A stretch of 63,866 nucleotides of DNA, from contig URKJ01000027.1 of assembly GCA_900548385.1 (NCBI GenBank), positions 1 to 63,866 of the forward strand, written 5' to 3'. This document shows positions 52,290-60,951 of the stretch, piece after piece; within the stretch, counting starts at the first letter, position 1, and the number at the start of each line of letters is the position of its first letter. The notes under the pieces are model-generated. The model saw only the letters and a list, made by a program, of their open reading frames with translations, made no database searches and had not been told where the DNA came from. The DNA is from an uncultured bacterium. Its GTDB lineage: Bacteria; Verrucomicrobiota; Lentisphaeria; Victivallales; UBA1829. A program made the translations under genes and the position numbers.

Positions 52290-53465
52290 ATGCGGATTCA
52301 CCGAACATATTGTAAACCTCAAGGCAACCACCACTCATGGTGGGAAATTCGGGACGATTTGCTCAACTGCGACGCGGAGTCTGTGAAAAATATCAAAAAT
52401 TACCTCCGACGGGTGCGGCGGGCGCATACTCCGCTTTCGGATGAGCCGTATCCGACGCTGTCGACGATTCTGGGCTGTCTTTATCAGCGTCACCATACCA
52501 TGGCGGATATGCTTCCGTTTGAAAAACGCTACTATCAGCAGCTTCCGGATGAAGCCTACGAAATTCTCGCCCTGCTGGAACCATATTACACATATAACGA
52601 CTGTACCATCAAAACGGTTGTTGATGCGCATATTTTCGAGCCCGCCGTGCGCGGCGATCTGCGGATGCTGAAATACCTCTGGACCCTCCCGATTCTGACT
52701 CACCGTGACTGGAATCAGCATTTGAACGACGTTTACCGTGCGGCGCTTTCGGAATTCTGTTTCATGCGTCTTCCGGAATGGGGAGAATTGGAACATCTTC
52801 ACGAGGGCGATCAGAAAACGGTCTTCAGCACCGTGGTCAAACAGGCGGAACGGTGTGGAGTCCCTTATCCGGAACATCTGGAATTCCTGATCCAGCACGG
52901 CTGTTGCGACTGGAATGCATTATCGCCGACGCATCCACATGCCGCTCCCGGATTCAGTCTGAATCTACGCCACAATAACGACGGATCAACCGGCTGGGAA
53001 ATCCTCAGCAATATCAGCCGCCACCTGCAGCAGGATCCGAAGGAATTAGCTCTGTGCGCACTGGAAAACGGCGAACATTGGCCATTTACCTGCAGCTGCG
53101 GCTTTCCGGAGGATGCCGGGATTTATGAACCGGTTGTTGCCATACGTCATGGGGAATACTCATGCTGGCGCGTTGTGGAGTATCCAAACTGTGATTCCGA
53201 TAAACTCCAGATAAACTATTTCCGCTTCCCGGTGCGGAAATATCTGGAAGAACTTGATCTGCTGCTGACAACGATTGACCGGGGCATCCGTCAAGAACTC
53301 GCGCGGACTCCGATCCGATTGGAGGATGATTCTTTTCTGGAAAACCATACCGTGTTAAGCTCCGGCCTTCCGTATCGGAAAAAACTGGCAGAAATTCGAA
53401 AAATTGTCAGGCAGGGACTCCATGAACTGTCTGCGCAATACGGAGCAAACAACAGTCCTGTCTGA
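52290..53465 (+). CDS. Hypothetical protein, 391 residues
   Basis: Not recognised. Soluble, helical N-terminal 150 residues (WWEIRDDLLNC, DEAYEILALLEPYYTY) that look like a solenoid, then FSLNLRHNNDGSTGWEILSN and a small Cys-rich beta region FTCSCGFPEDAGIYEPVVA, and a C-terminal helical part. The CxCGxxxxAG motif resembles beta-sandwich domains with a metal site (CxCGxxGCAG) found in bacterial immunity-type and hypothetical proteins, but here the second Cys is replaced by Asp. GGAGAAAAC precedes ATG 52290. Function cannot be given. Confidence 0.72.
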   Translation: MRIHRTYCKPQGNHHSWWEIRDDLLNCDAESVKNIKNYLRRVRRAHTPLSDEPYPTLSTILGCLYQRHHTMADMLPFEKRYYQQLPDEAYEILALLEPYYTYNDCTIKTVVDAHIFEPAVRGDLRMLKYLWTLPILTHRDWNQHLNDVYRAALSEFCFMRLPEWGELEHLHEGDQKTVFSTVVKQAERCGVPYPEHLEFLIQHGCCDWNALSPTHPHAAPGFSLNLRHNNDGSTGWEILSNISRHLQQDPKELALCALENGEHWPFTCSCGFPEDAGIYEPVVAIRHGEYSCWRVVEYPNCDSDKLQINYFRFPVRKYLEELDLLLTTIDRGIRQELARTPIRLEDDSFLENHTVLSSGLPYRKKLAEIRKIVRQGLHELSAQYGANNSPV

Positions 53466-53684
53466 AAAAGCTGACGATGCAAGAACTTTATTGAGTGAAC
53501 TGCGGTGGCGTTGTTGAATCGGTCGATCTGCAATCGCACCGTTTTTCTCAGAAAGCAATCCGGATACGGTCCTAAATAATATATTTACACGGATGAATGA
53601 AGCAAAACAAAGTAAAATATCTGATGATATTGTCTGCGGAATGAATGTTCTGTGACAGTTGATTTCCGGAGGACCGGACAAAAT

Positions 53685-54287
53685 ATGAAAAAAACTATCC
53701 CGCAAGCCCCAATCAGAATTTCTCGCCATTTGCTTCTGTACATATCTGTCTTTTTTATCGCTTTTGCGGGATGCCATGCTGAAAATGAAATCATGAGCGA
53801 AACGGATTTTTCCATCGAAGGAAAAGCTTACCACTGGGAAGGACTGACACTCCATACCGGAAAAATTCTTTGCATCAACGGAAAGAAGTTTCTCCTGCCG
53901 GAAGAGGTCAACGAGATGCACGGCAACGCATGGACCGCCGATTTCAATGGAGATGGGAAACCGGACTATCTCTTTACACTGGCATCAACCGGGAACGGAA
54001 GTTATTTCGGCAGTCATGAACTTTTTTTCTTCGTTTCCTCTCAGCACGGTTATCCGTTGTTCCGCATGATTTCACATGGGGGACGGGTCTTCCGTTCCGG
54101 GAATTGCTGGCTTGCGGAGCAAATACTGCCCGGCAAAGATAAAACGAAGTGGACATCAACTTTTTATTGCTTTACTGCCGATGGGAAAATGGAGGAATTT
54201 GTTCCGAAAGTGTCAGGAAAAAAGAGTTGTCTGCCAGACAGGAATAAAACCACTCAATCAAACAGGGAGAAACAATCATGGCTATGA
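53685..54287 (+). CDS. Putative lipoprotein with FG-GAP-like repeat
   Basis: A 200-residue protein with an N-terminal hydrophobic segment and lipobox FAGC (Cys about residue 29), so it is probably lipid-anchored to the outer face of a membrane. The mature part contains DFNGDGKPDYLF, an FG-GAP/Ca-binding turn found in beta-propeller repeats, and NGSYFGSHELFFFVS. I chose ATG 53685, with GGAGGA at 53668-53673; the frame begins at GTG 53652. Not recognised beyond this. It overlaps the next gene by 10 bases. Confidence 0.65.
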   Translation: MKKTIPQAPIRISRHLLLYISVFFIAFAGCHAENEIMSETDFSIEGKAYHWEGLTLHTGKILCINGKKFLLPEEVNEMHGNAWTADFNGDGKPDYLFTLASTGNGSYFGSHELFFFVSSQHGYPLFRMISHGGRVFRSGNCWLAEQILPGKDKTKWTSTFYCFTADGKMEEFVPKVSGKKSCLPDRNKTTQSNREKQSWL

Positions 54288-54574
54288 CGGCAAAGAAAAA
54301 CGGCGAACGGATCGAAATTTATGAGAATGGGTACCCCACCTCGCGGAACATAACAGTTCCCGGACTGCTGGCTGTATCCTGTGATGGAGAGTATGTCGGC
54401 GCTCTCCGGGATGACCGAGTCGATGTGTATGCCTGCGCCACAGGATATTTTATCCGGACGATCAACCAGCGTTCCAGTTCCGTACAGGTTTCCGGAGGGA
54501 TGCTGATTCTACAGGTGAATAGCAGAACAGAGGAATACAATATTGCCAACGGGAATCTGGAACATATTTACTAA
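54278..54574 (+). CDS. Small beta-rich protein, 98 residues
   Basis: A short cytosolic-looking protein of repeated beta strands (VPGLLAVSCDGEYVGALRDD, VDVYACATGYFIRTI, VQVSGGMLILQVNSRTEEY), similar to two blades of a WD40-like propeller. It has GGGAG upstream and starts inside the end of the lipoprotein gene. A short A/T palindrome followed by T residues (54564-54590) overlaps its stop and may terminate transcription. Function unknown. Confidence 0.65.
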   Translation: MAMTAKKNGERIEIYENGYPTSRNITVPGLLAVSCDGEYVGALRDDRVDVYACATGYFIRTINQRSSSVQVSGGMLILQVNSRTEEYNIANGNLEHIY

Positions 54575-54829
54575 ATATTTTTGTTTTTTTCGACAACAGA
54601 TAACGTCCGGATGTGTTTTCCGCCATTCCGTGAGGGGAACAGAAATGGTTCCTGCACGGAGAGGCGGATTCCCGGAATATTGATGTCAACGGTAAAACCT
54701 CCTGCCTCGCATGAAACACAAATCCGGTGAAGATTTTACGCTTGGATTTGAGCGGTTAAGTTTGCGGGAACCTCAAAAACCGGATCACCTTTTCCTGTGA
54801 TTACACCGTTCTTCCTTTTACCATAGCGT

Positions 54830-55792
54830 TTATTCCGCGTAATGTTGTTTAATTTCAGCGAAAGAGAACTTCCCGTCAAGAGACTTCGGAACAATTTCGC
54901 CATTCAAAATTTTGTAGAAAAACGCAGAAATCGAATTCAAATCGAGAGGAATCATTTGATCAAGCATATACGGTTTAGCGAGTTGCTCTCCCAGCGTTCC
55001 AACAGAAAACAGGAAATGATTCTGGAGCTTTTTATAGTCAAGGAGATCCGCAGAAAGAACTTTTGCGGCAACAGAATACGTTTGCCAAAGTACAGCATTC
55101 CCCTCTTTATCCGTTAATGTCACAGTTTGGGTGTCCTGCTGCAAATTAAGTTCTATCGCACCGGAATCAGGCAACTCCGGTTGTCCTTTCATTAACGCGG
55201 CCCAATCTGCAAGAGTCAGGTTAATAAGACGAACAGATTGCGAGTAAACAATAGGTTCAACAGAAAACACGCTGGGCAGAAGAGTAAAGATTTTTCCATC
55301 CAGACTGACGCTTGGCGAGTTGAATGTTCCAACAACACAGTCTTTTATCTGAAGGCTTTTTGTCGCAAAAATACCGCCAAGGATAATGCAATTTTCTATG
55401 ATAATATCATTCCCGAAAAGGTTTGCTGCAATGATCGTATTTTTTAATTTGATCTGCTTTGCATTCAAATCTGCACAAAAGAATTTTTTACTGTTTGAGA
55501 ACATTGAAATCATATTGCTGCAGGCAACGGCCTTATGGAATTTAATCTCTTCGGAATTTCCGCTGTCTTCTATCAGTTGATCTAAGATCATCATTGCTCC
55601 TTTGACCTCAAGACGCCCTGATTCTATTTGTAATTTCCGTGCATAAACAGCCCCTTCAATGATGCTTTCGCCCTTTACGGCAATATCATTGTCCATATCT
55701 TTGTAAGTCTGCGGAATGATCGAAGACATTACCCGATGGCCATCAAGAATTAACGTGTTGCTGTCAAGACGAAGTTCTTTAAGCTCTTTCAT
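54830..55792 (-). CDS. Bactofilin-like beta-helix protein
   Basis: About 320 residues, with a short N-terminal tail and a central beta-helix made of regular short strands and turns: MDNDIAVKGESIIEGAVYARK, LQIESGRLEVKGAMMI, AKQIKLKNTIIAANLFGN, DIIIENCIILGGIFATKSL, QIKDCVVGTFNSPSVSL. The GxxxxGxVxAxx-like spacing recalls bactofilins and polymer-forming cytoskeletal proteins; the C-terminal 120 residues are different. ATG 55792 has GGAGG five bases upstream, which is preferred to ATG 55804. Last gene of the six-gene operon; a scaffold role is inferred. Confidence 0.65.
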   Translation of the reverse strand: MKELKELRLDSNTLILDGHRVMSSIIPQTYKDMDNDIAVKGESIIEGAVYARKLQIESGRLEVKGAMMILDQLIEDSGNSEEIKFHKAVACSNMISMFSNSKKFFCADLNAKQIKLKNTIIAANLFGNDIIIENCIILGGIFATKSLQIKDCVVGTFNSPSVSLDGKIFTLLPSVFSVEPIVYSQSVRLINLTLADWAALMKGQPELPDSGAIELNLQQDTQTVTLTDKEGNAVLWQTYSVAAKVLSADLLDYKKLQNHFLFSVGTLGEQLAKPYMLDQMIPLDLNSISAFFYKILNGEIVPKSLDGKFSFAEIKQHYAE

Positions 55793-55805
55793 GAAAACCT
55801 CCATA

Positions 55806-56828
55806 TTATGAGATCATTGTATCTTGTGATGTTTGCCAGATCCTGAGCATCTCGTCAATTATTCGTTTTGTATTGGCGGACTCCGAGTTCTCCTGTGCAA
55901 AATCAGAAATCCGCTGCTTCAAAAAATGGTCAATCGAATTCTTTTGAAACTCGCTCGGTTTTCTTTTGAAAATATTTTCCTTCAAACCGGAAATTTTCTC
56001 ACGAATTATATTTTTTTGAGGAAACTGTCTGGAAATAATGATACTGCTGCAGGAGTTTTTCCCATTCACGGAATCACCATCAATCACGAGAACCGGAATA
56101 AAAATTTCCTTATTGCAAGACAACTCTTCTTTTCGCAACATATGTTCGATAGAAGAATTGAGTACCTTTGTGTACTCAAGGTTCCGCTTGGCATTATGAA
56201 TTAAAGCCAGAGCAGATTTTTTTAGCATAGCGATTGTAATTTGAATATCTGCTTGAATAAAATCAATGTTTCCAAGAACAGAGAAAGAGGCTTCACTCCC
56301 CAGCAATCCGGAAAAGACGAATTTGTTAATCTTATCGGAGATGTTGAATAACGGAATATCCAACTGCTTTAAGGCAGCAACCATATTGTCATCCAGCTTT
56401 CTGAAAACATCGGAATATCGAGTGGTTATCCGTTCAAAATCCCGGTGCATCTGCTCTTTTTTACCCATGCATTGTGCCGCTCTGGATTTTAAGTCCTGCA
56501 GCAACATGGGCAGCCTTGTCGCAAGCAATGTTTTCTGTTGAGACAGTTCACTGCGAATCATCCCAAAAAAACCGTTGATTATGGATTTGGAAATTAATTT
56601 CGCGGTTTGTTTTCTGGTTCTGCACATTTCCACAGCGGCACTTGCGACAGATGCCGTTAAAACATTTACATCACGACCGCATGAAACAACACTTCTGTCA
56701 AATGGAGATGTATCGACGTACAGATTAACCTCTACAGAGTCGTGATAGGAAACAGAGCCTCCATTTTCCGATGCAGGATAATTGACAGAACCACTGACTC
56801 CGAACGTGTAAGATCTGCTGTAACTCAT
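55806..56828 (-). CDS. Helical hypothetical protein, paralogue A
   Basis: A 340-residue protein, mostly helical after a 50-residue beta N-terminus with NGGSVSYHDSVEVNLYVD. It shares with the next upstream gene product the segment KKEQMHRDFERITTRYSDVFRKLDDN (about 120-148), a hydrophobic N-terminal third rich in Ser/Ala (TASVASAAVEM) and a C-terminal coil. The start codon overlaps the stop of paralogue B (ATGA) with GGAGGG upstream. Not recognised; possibly a soluble filament or coat-forming protein like PspA, but without its signature. Confidence 0.72.
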   Translation of the reverse strand: MSYSRSYTFGVSGSVNYPASENGGSVSYHDSVEVNLYVDTSPFDRSVVSCGRDVNVLTASVASAAVEMCRTRKQTAKLISKSIINGFFGMIRSELSQQKTLLATRLPMLLQDLKSRAAQCMGKKEQMHRDFERITTRYSDVFRKLDDNMVAALKQLDIPLFNISDKINKFVFSGLLGSEASFSVLGNIDFIQADIQITIAMLKKSALALIHNAKRNLEYTKVLNSSIEHMLRKEELSCNKEIFIPVLVIDGDSVNGKNSCSSIIISRQFPQKNIIREKISGLKENIFKRKPSEFQKNSIDHFLKQRISDFAQENSESANTKRIIDEMLRIWQTSQDTMIS

Positions 56829-57751
56829 TGTATCCCTCCCAGAGTTTGCCAGTAAGATTCATCCAACAGTTTGAGCATCATATTTTTTGTCCTCGCATCG
56901 AAATTCCTCTTTTGCGATATTTTTTCCTTGACCAGATCCGATACTATTTTTTTTTCCGGATCAGCACAATCAATCCAGCACAGTTGATCTTTTATCTCAA
57001 AATATAGCTTTTTAATTTCTGTCTCAATCCGTTTCTGATATTTTTCTTTCCCAATTATGAGATTTGATGTTTCCGTGTTCTCCAAATTCAAGTCTGTAGA
57101 TGCAATCAAAAGAATCGGCATATATCTGGTAGTAATATTCTGAGCCGATTCATCCTTGCTGATTCCATTGATAACAGTCTGCAACTCGTTGTTATATTCA
57201 ATTAGTTTCTTGGCGTTCTCGATCAGAAACATACAGTGTTTCTTGCACCGGGATACTGTCAGCTGAATTTGTGAATTCAATATTTCGTCTTGAATTACAG
57301 CAAGCGGACCTCCGCAATTTGTAATTCTTCTGGAAAGTGAAGCATACTCTTTATCAGAAACCGCAGATACCGGCTGGTCAATGGCGTAAATTCTTGTTTT
57401 AAGTGCCTCGTTTAAACTCTTGAATAGTTTTGTATAGCGAGAAGTGATGCGCTGGAAATCTCTTGTCATCTGCTCCTTAATCCGGCACAAAGACAGAGCC
57501 GACTGGCGCAGGCCGACAAGATGCGCTTCCGCCTTGGACATAGCAAGAACTTTTTTCTGGGAAATCTGAGAATGCTGAAGTGTAAAAAAGCCCCTGTTCA
57601 CATTTTCACAAATTTCTTCTGCGGACTGTTTTTCAATTTCGCAGACTTCCTGCTGCATCGCTACAACTGCAAGTGTTGTTTCGCTTACTTTCGATGAAAC
57701 ATGGTCTAGAGAATCAGCCATCTCTGAAGTATCTACAACAATATCAGGCAT
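56825..57751 (-). CDS. Helical hypothetical protein, paralogue B
   Basis: A 308-residue helical protein. Its segment RIKEQMTRDFQRITSRYTKLFKSLNEA matches paralogue A, with the shared core KEQMxRDFxRIT(S/T)RY. Further shared spacing covers a PVSAVSDKEYASLSRRI region against LFNISDKINKF. It starts with a weakly amphipathic N-terminus (SSKVSETTLAVVAMQQEV). AAAGGAG precedes ATG 57751. It comes 30 bases after the large membrane protein and before paralogue A. Unknown function; most likely hetero-oligomer partner of paralogue A. Confidence 0.72.
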   Translation of the reverse strand: MPDIVVDTSEMADSLDHVSSKVSETTLAVVAMQQEVCEIEKQSAEEICENVNRGFFTLQHSQISQKKVLAMSKAEAHLVGLRQSALSLCRIKEQMTRDFQRITSRYTKLFKSLNEALKTRIYAIDQPVSAVSDKEYASLSRRITNCGGPLAVIQDEILNSQIQLTVSRCKKHCMFLIENAKKLIEYNNELQTVINGISKDESAQNITTRYMPILLIASTDLNLENTETSNLIIGKEKYQKRIETEIKKLYFEIKDQLCWIDCADPEKKIVSDLVKEKISQKRNFDARTKNMMLKLLDESYWQTLGGIQ

Positions 57752-57781
57752 TGTTCGCTCCTTTCATCATAAAGTCTTACA

Positions 57782-60226
57782 TTATTGATTCTTTTCATCA
57801 TCGTCGGAATCTTCGTCAAAAGAATCTTCATCGTCAAAATCTTCGTCGGAATCTTCGTCGTCAAAATCTTCATCGGAATCTTCATCGGAATCTTCGTCAA
57901 AAGACTCTTCGTCGTCAAAATCTTCATCGGAATCATCGTCGTCAAAAGAATCATCGTCGGAATCATCGTCGGAATCATCGTCGGAATCATCGTCGGAATC
58001 ATCGTCATCAGATAAGACATCTGTATTGCTGGAATCATCTGCGTCATCATTAAAAGACACTGCGTGTTCTTCGTCAAGTTCAGCAAGAGCCTTTGCGACT
58101 TCCATATTCAAGTCCGTCCCCAGAAGACCGAATACACTTTCAACGACTTCCGGCTCCGGCGGAAGGCTTGCATTTTCTGCAATAAATTCGCCTGCCGCCA
58201 AAAGATTTTTCTGACGCTCCGAAAGATTTTCAGCGCCAAACATAGCTTGAACATACTCACGGCTATGTCCATCCTGCAAGTAAGCATCATAGAATCTTGT
58301 ATAATCGAACTCTTCCGCTCTTCGATCAATATCCTCTTTCAAACGCTCAATATAGTTGTTGAACTCATCCTGCTGCATCCGGATTTGTTTGGTCTGTTCC
58401 TCACAATACGCGATAGAAAATGCCATCGTTGAGCCTTTGCTTTTCACAACGGCATCACTTAAATTACAGCTTTGCATCATGCTTTTTTCTGTTTCTTCAA
58501 ATGCCTTGTACTGACTTAATGCGGTATTGAACTCGGTAAGGGACGTCTGCATAAGATTTATAATATCACTGCTTTCCTGACGTCCCCGCCCATAAAAATC
58601 GTCAGTATCACGATGCCATTGGTTGAGATAATCAAGTTTCTGGTCTCTTATATTGTTGTAAATCTTTAAGCGCTCAAGCCTGTTTTCGCGCAGAAGATTT
58701 CGACTCAACGGGGCTATCACTTCCTCTTGAATTTGATGAATGCCAAATGGATGATTTGTTCTACCACCATCTTCTCCAACCCAATTTTTTGAAATCGGGT
58801 CAAATTTGACTCGTGAAGCGTCATGAAGAGCAAATGGCTCATAGTCTGCAGCATTAACATGATAATTAAACTCTTCTTCATGCAAACGTTGAATCTCATC
58901 GGCTTCCAAAGCGGATGAATAATGATTGCATGACGCTCTAAATGCTAAAAGCAACATCGCGTTTGAGAAATCGACTATTTTATTGGTCGACAAAATTTTC
59001 AGTCTGCTCATCATTTGAACGTAATCTGCAATATCTTTCATAAAAGCACGCAGCATCCGCTCAAATTTTTCATTTTCCTTCACCATCATTTTTCGGACTT
59101 CATTCATTTCGTTGAATTGTTCGAGTTCTTTCTGATAGGTTCTGACCGGAAAGACGGAGATAACAGGCTGATGTCCCACAGAGTCTGTGCAAAATTCATC
59201 AAGAAACTTTGACAGCTTTCCATGCGGGTCAATAATCGGCAATGAGACCGAAGTTTTACTCAAATCATTAAGAAAATACCCCGCTGCACGCAAATTGCGG
59301 TCTGCTTCTCCGATATAATCGAAGAAATGAACGCTATCAAGAGAATGAGACAACTGCGAAGTTTGTATTTCTTCGCAATTATCATTTTTTTCAACAATGG
59401 GCATACTGTCCTGCAGTTGTTTCAAACAGTTAATCGTTGTAATGAATTCTGCCTGATTGTTCATTTTGTAGAGAGAAAAATCTTTTTTCCCAACATGTTT
59501 TGTGTCGTCAAGTAAAAAACTTTTTCCTTCAAATGGAACTTGGGTTGCGATAGGAACATAAGCAACTCCAAGTTTATTTATCTTATAATCTCTGCAAATA
59601 TTTATGAAGTCACGTCTAAAATTTTCGAGAGATTCCTGATCTTTAATTTTCTTTTCCCCAAACTTTTTGATATTCCCTCTGGCAGAGATTCCCATGAATA
59701 AGGGGATCAAAGCTGCGGCGGCAAGCCACGGCAAACCGGGAACAAACACAAGAAGAACGCATAAACCAGCAATAATGAAGCATGTAACTGCTTTTTTCTT
59801 TTCAGACTCAGTCTGTTGTTCATCTTTTTTGATTTCTTCGGTTGTCTGATCTATTTTTTCCTGAACACTGTCCTCTTCGGCAATAATTTTGCATGCAGCC
59901 TCATAAAGATAATCAAAAGCTGCACTTGCCATATCATCATAGATATTCACGCTTTCAGGGGCAATTTTCCCCTTCAGAAATCCAGATTCTTCTGATTCAT
60001 TTTGAGATTCCTTTTGAACATAATCATCAGAAACGGAATTGTCTTGTGAATTTCCGTCTACGCCAGCCGCATCAGCGGTAATATGATTGTCACCGGACAC
60101 TTCCGTATCGGGAAAATCAACAACGAAATGGTGCTTGCAGGCAAAACACTCCACTTTCCGTCCATTCAATTCCTCCTCTAAATCATATTCCTGATGGCAG
60201 TTGGGACAGAATATTTTCTTTGTCAT
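57782..60226 (-). CDS. Large zinc-ribbon membrane protein with Asp/Ser-rich C-terminal tail
   Basis: An 814-residue protein. Residues 1-33 form a zinc ribbon (C7-x2-C10 and C27-x2-C30). Two adjacent membrane segments lie at about 146-182 (CFIIAGLCVLLVFVPG, WLAAAALIPLFMGISA). A long helical domain occupies about 190-700, with coiled-coil segments and conserved WHRDTDDFYGRG and RRAEEFDYTRFYDA. The last 80 residues are nearly pure Asp, Ser and Glu (DDDSDDDSDDDSDEDFDDEES and so on), carried by 12- and 15-base DNA repeats. Start ATG 60226 overlaps the previous stop (ATGA). A zinc-ribbon membrane anchor near an SPFH protein recalls YdjG-like proteins, but sequence similarity is not visible. Confidence 0.75.
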   Translation of the reverse strand: MTKKIFCPNCHQEYDLEEELNGRKVECFACKHHFVVDFPDTEVSGDNHITADAAGVDGNSQDNSVSDDYVQKESQNESEESGFLKGKIAPESVNIYDDMASAAFDYLYEAACKIIAEEDSVQEKIDQTTEEIKKDEQQTESEKKKAVTCFIIAGLCVLLVFVPGLPWLAAAALIPLFMGISARGNIKKFGEKKIKDQESLENFRRDFINICRDYKINKLGVAYVPIATQVPFEGKSFLLDDTKHVGKKDFSLYKMNNQAEFITTINCLKQLQDSMPIVEKNDNCEEIQTSQLSHSLDSVHFFDYIGEADRNLRAAGYFLNDLSKTSVSLPIIDPHGKLSKFLDEFCTDSVGHQPVISVFPVRTYQKELEQFNEMNEVRKMMVKENEKFERMLRAFMKDIADYVQMMSRLKILSTNKIVDFSNAMLLLAFRASCNHYSSALEADEIQRLHEEEFNYHVNAADYEPFALHDASRVKFDPISKNWVGEDGGRTNHPFGIHQIQEEVIAPLSRNLLRENRLERLKIYNNIRDQKLDYLNQWHRDTDDFYGRGRQESSDIINLMQTSLTEFNTALSQYKAFEETEKSMMQSCNLSDAVVKSKGSTMAFSIAYCEEQTKQIRMQQDEFNNYIERLKEDIDRRAEEFDYTRFYDAYLQDGHSREYVQAMFGAENLSERQKNLLAAGEFIAENASLPPEPEVVESVFGLLGTDLNMEVAKALAELDEEHAVSFNDDADDSSNTDVLSDDDDSDDDSDDDSDDDSDDDSFDDDDSDEDFDDEESFDEDSDEDSDEDFDDEDSDEDFDDEDSFDEDSDDDEKNQ
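57800..58012 (-). repeat. Short tandem repeats encoding the acidic tail
   Basis: On the plus strand the units ggaatcatcgtc (12 bases) and ggaatcttcgtc/tcaaaa (12-18 bases) recur many times; the minus strand reads them as Asp-Ser-Asp/Glu and Phe-Asp-Asp-Glu units. Repeat copy number is prone to slippage. Confidence 0.8.
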
Positions 60227-60936
60227 ATTGCACCCTTATCCTGTGTTTTTATGATTTTTCGTTGAAGAATCAATGACATGATTTCATGGGCTGTCTTCTG
60301 CACAGCCTCCATATTCTGCCCATCAGAAATTATGCTCTGGAGATATCGTAATTGAACCATTATTTTTTCATCAATAGACGCAGAAATTGGATTTTCAATG
60401 CCCGAAAAATAATTTAACTCCTCTTCCAATTTCAGGACACTTTGTTTTGCTTCTGTCCAATCGGCTGGAAGCAGTGCTGCTCTGGCACTGATGGATGCAC
60501 TCATCTGCTGAAGATCGCGTACACTGGTCATCGTAGCGCGATCTTTGCTTGTACATTTAGAAACATGCTCTATAGCAAAAACAGAACAAACGACATAAAT
60601 CAAAAAAATGAACAAAGCAACGATCTGCAACAGTAGTTGAGTGCTGAATTTCCATTCCAGCGCCCAACCTGAAACCATTACAAGAACACAGAGAAAAGTA
60701 TAAGTTCCCTGGACATGCCAGTATATGCCGCTTCCGGCTAAAAAGTCACCCGCATCTCCTTTTGAGGGGAAAATGATGCCATATTTAATCCAATAAGATA
60801 AATAGATGAGAAAAATGACACCTGCATTAAGATAGGCGACATTACTTCTTGATGCTTCTGGAACAACAAGAAAGAAACCTCCCCCGATAATTCCCAACCC
60901 GACAATAAAAAGAAGGTTGAACAGCATTCTATGCAT
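60223..60936 (-). CDS. Four-TM membrane protein, unknown function
   Basis: A 237-residue protein with four probable membrane segments: MLFNLLFIVGLGIIGGGFFLVV (4-25), VAYLNAGVIFLIYLSYWI (33-50), GTYTFLCVLVMVSGWAL (76-92) and LLLQIVALFIFLIYVVCSVFA (101-121), followed by a cytosolic helical domain (about 125-237) with an acidic amphipathic helix. The start ATG 60936 has GGGAG upstream; the end overlaps the next gene (ATGA). Unrecognised family. In an operon with an SPFH protein it could be its membrane partner. Confidence 0.72.
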   Translation of the reverse strand: MHRMLFNLLFIVGLGIIGGGFFLVVPEASRSNVAYLNAGVIFLIYLSYWIKYGIIFPSKGDAGDFLAGSGIYWHVQGTYTFLCVLVMVSGWALEWKFSTQLLLQIVALFIFLIYVVCSVFAIEHVSKCTSKDRATMTSVRDLQQMSASISARAALLPADWTEAKQSVLKLEEELNYFSGIENPISASIDEKIMVQLRYLQSIISDGQNMEAVQKTAHEIMSLILQRKIIKTQDKGAI

Positions 60937-60951
60937 GACAGCATCTCCCTG

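Noticed and set aside
57800..58012. CRISPR-like array
   Set aside because: The units are 12-18 bases without spacers and lie inside a coding frame.
57673..58053. Plus-strand frame rich in Arg/Asn/His repeats
   Set aside because: It is the reverse complement of the Asp/Ser tail repeats, not a real basic protein.
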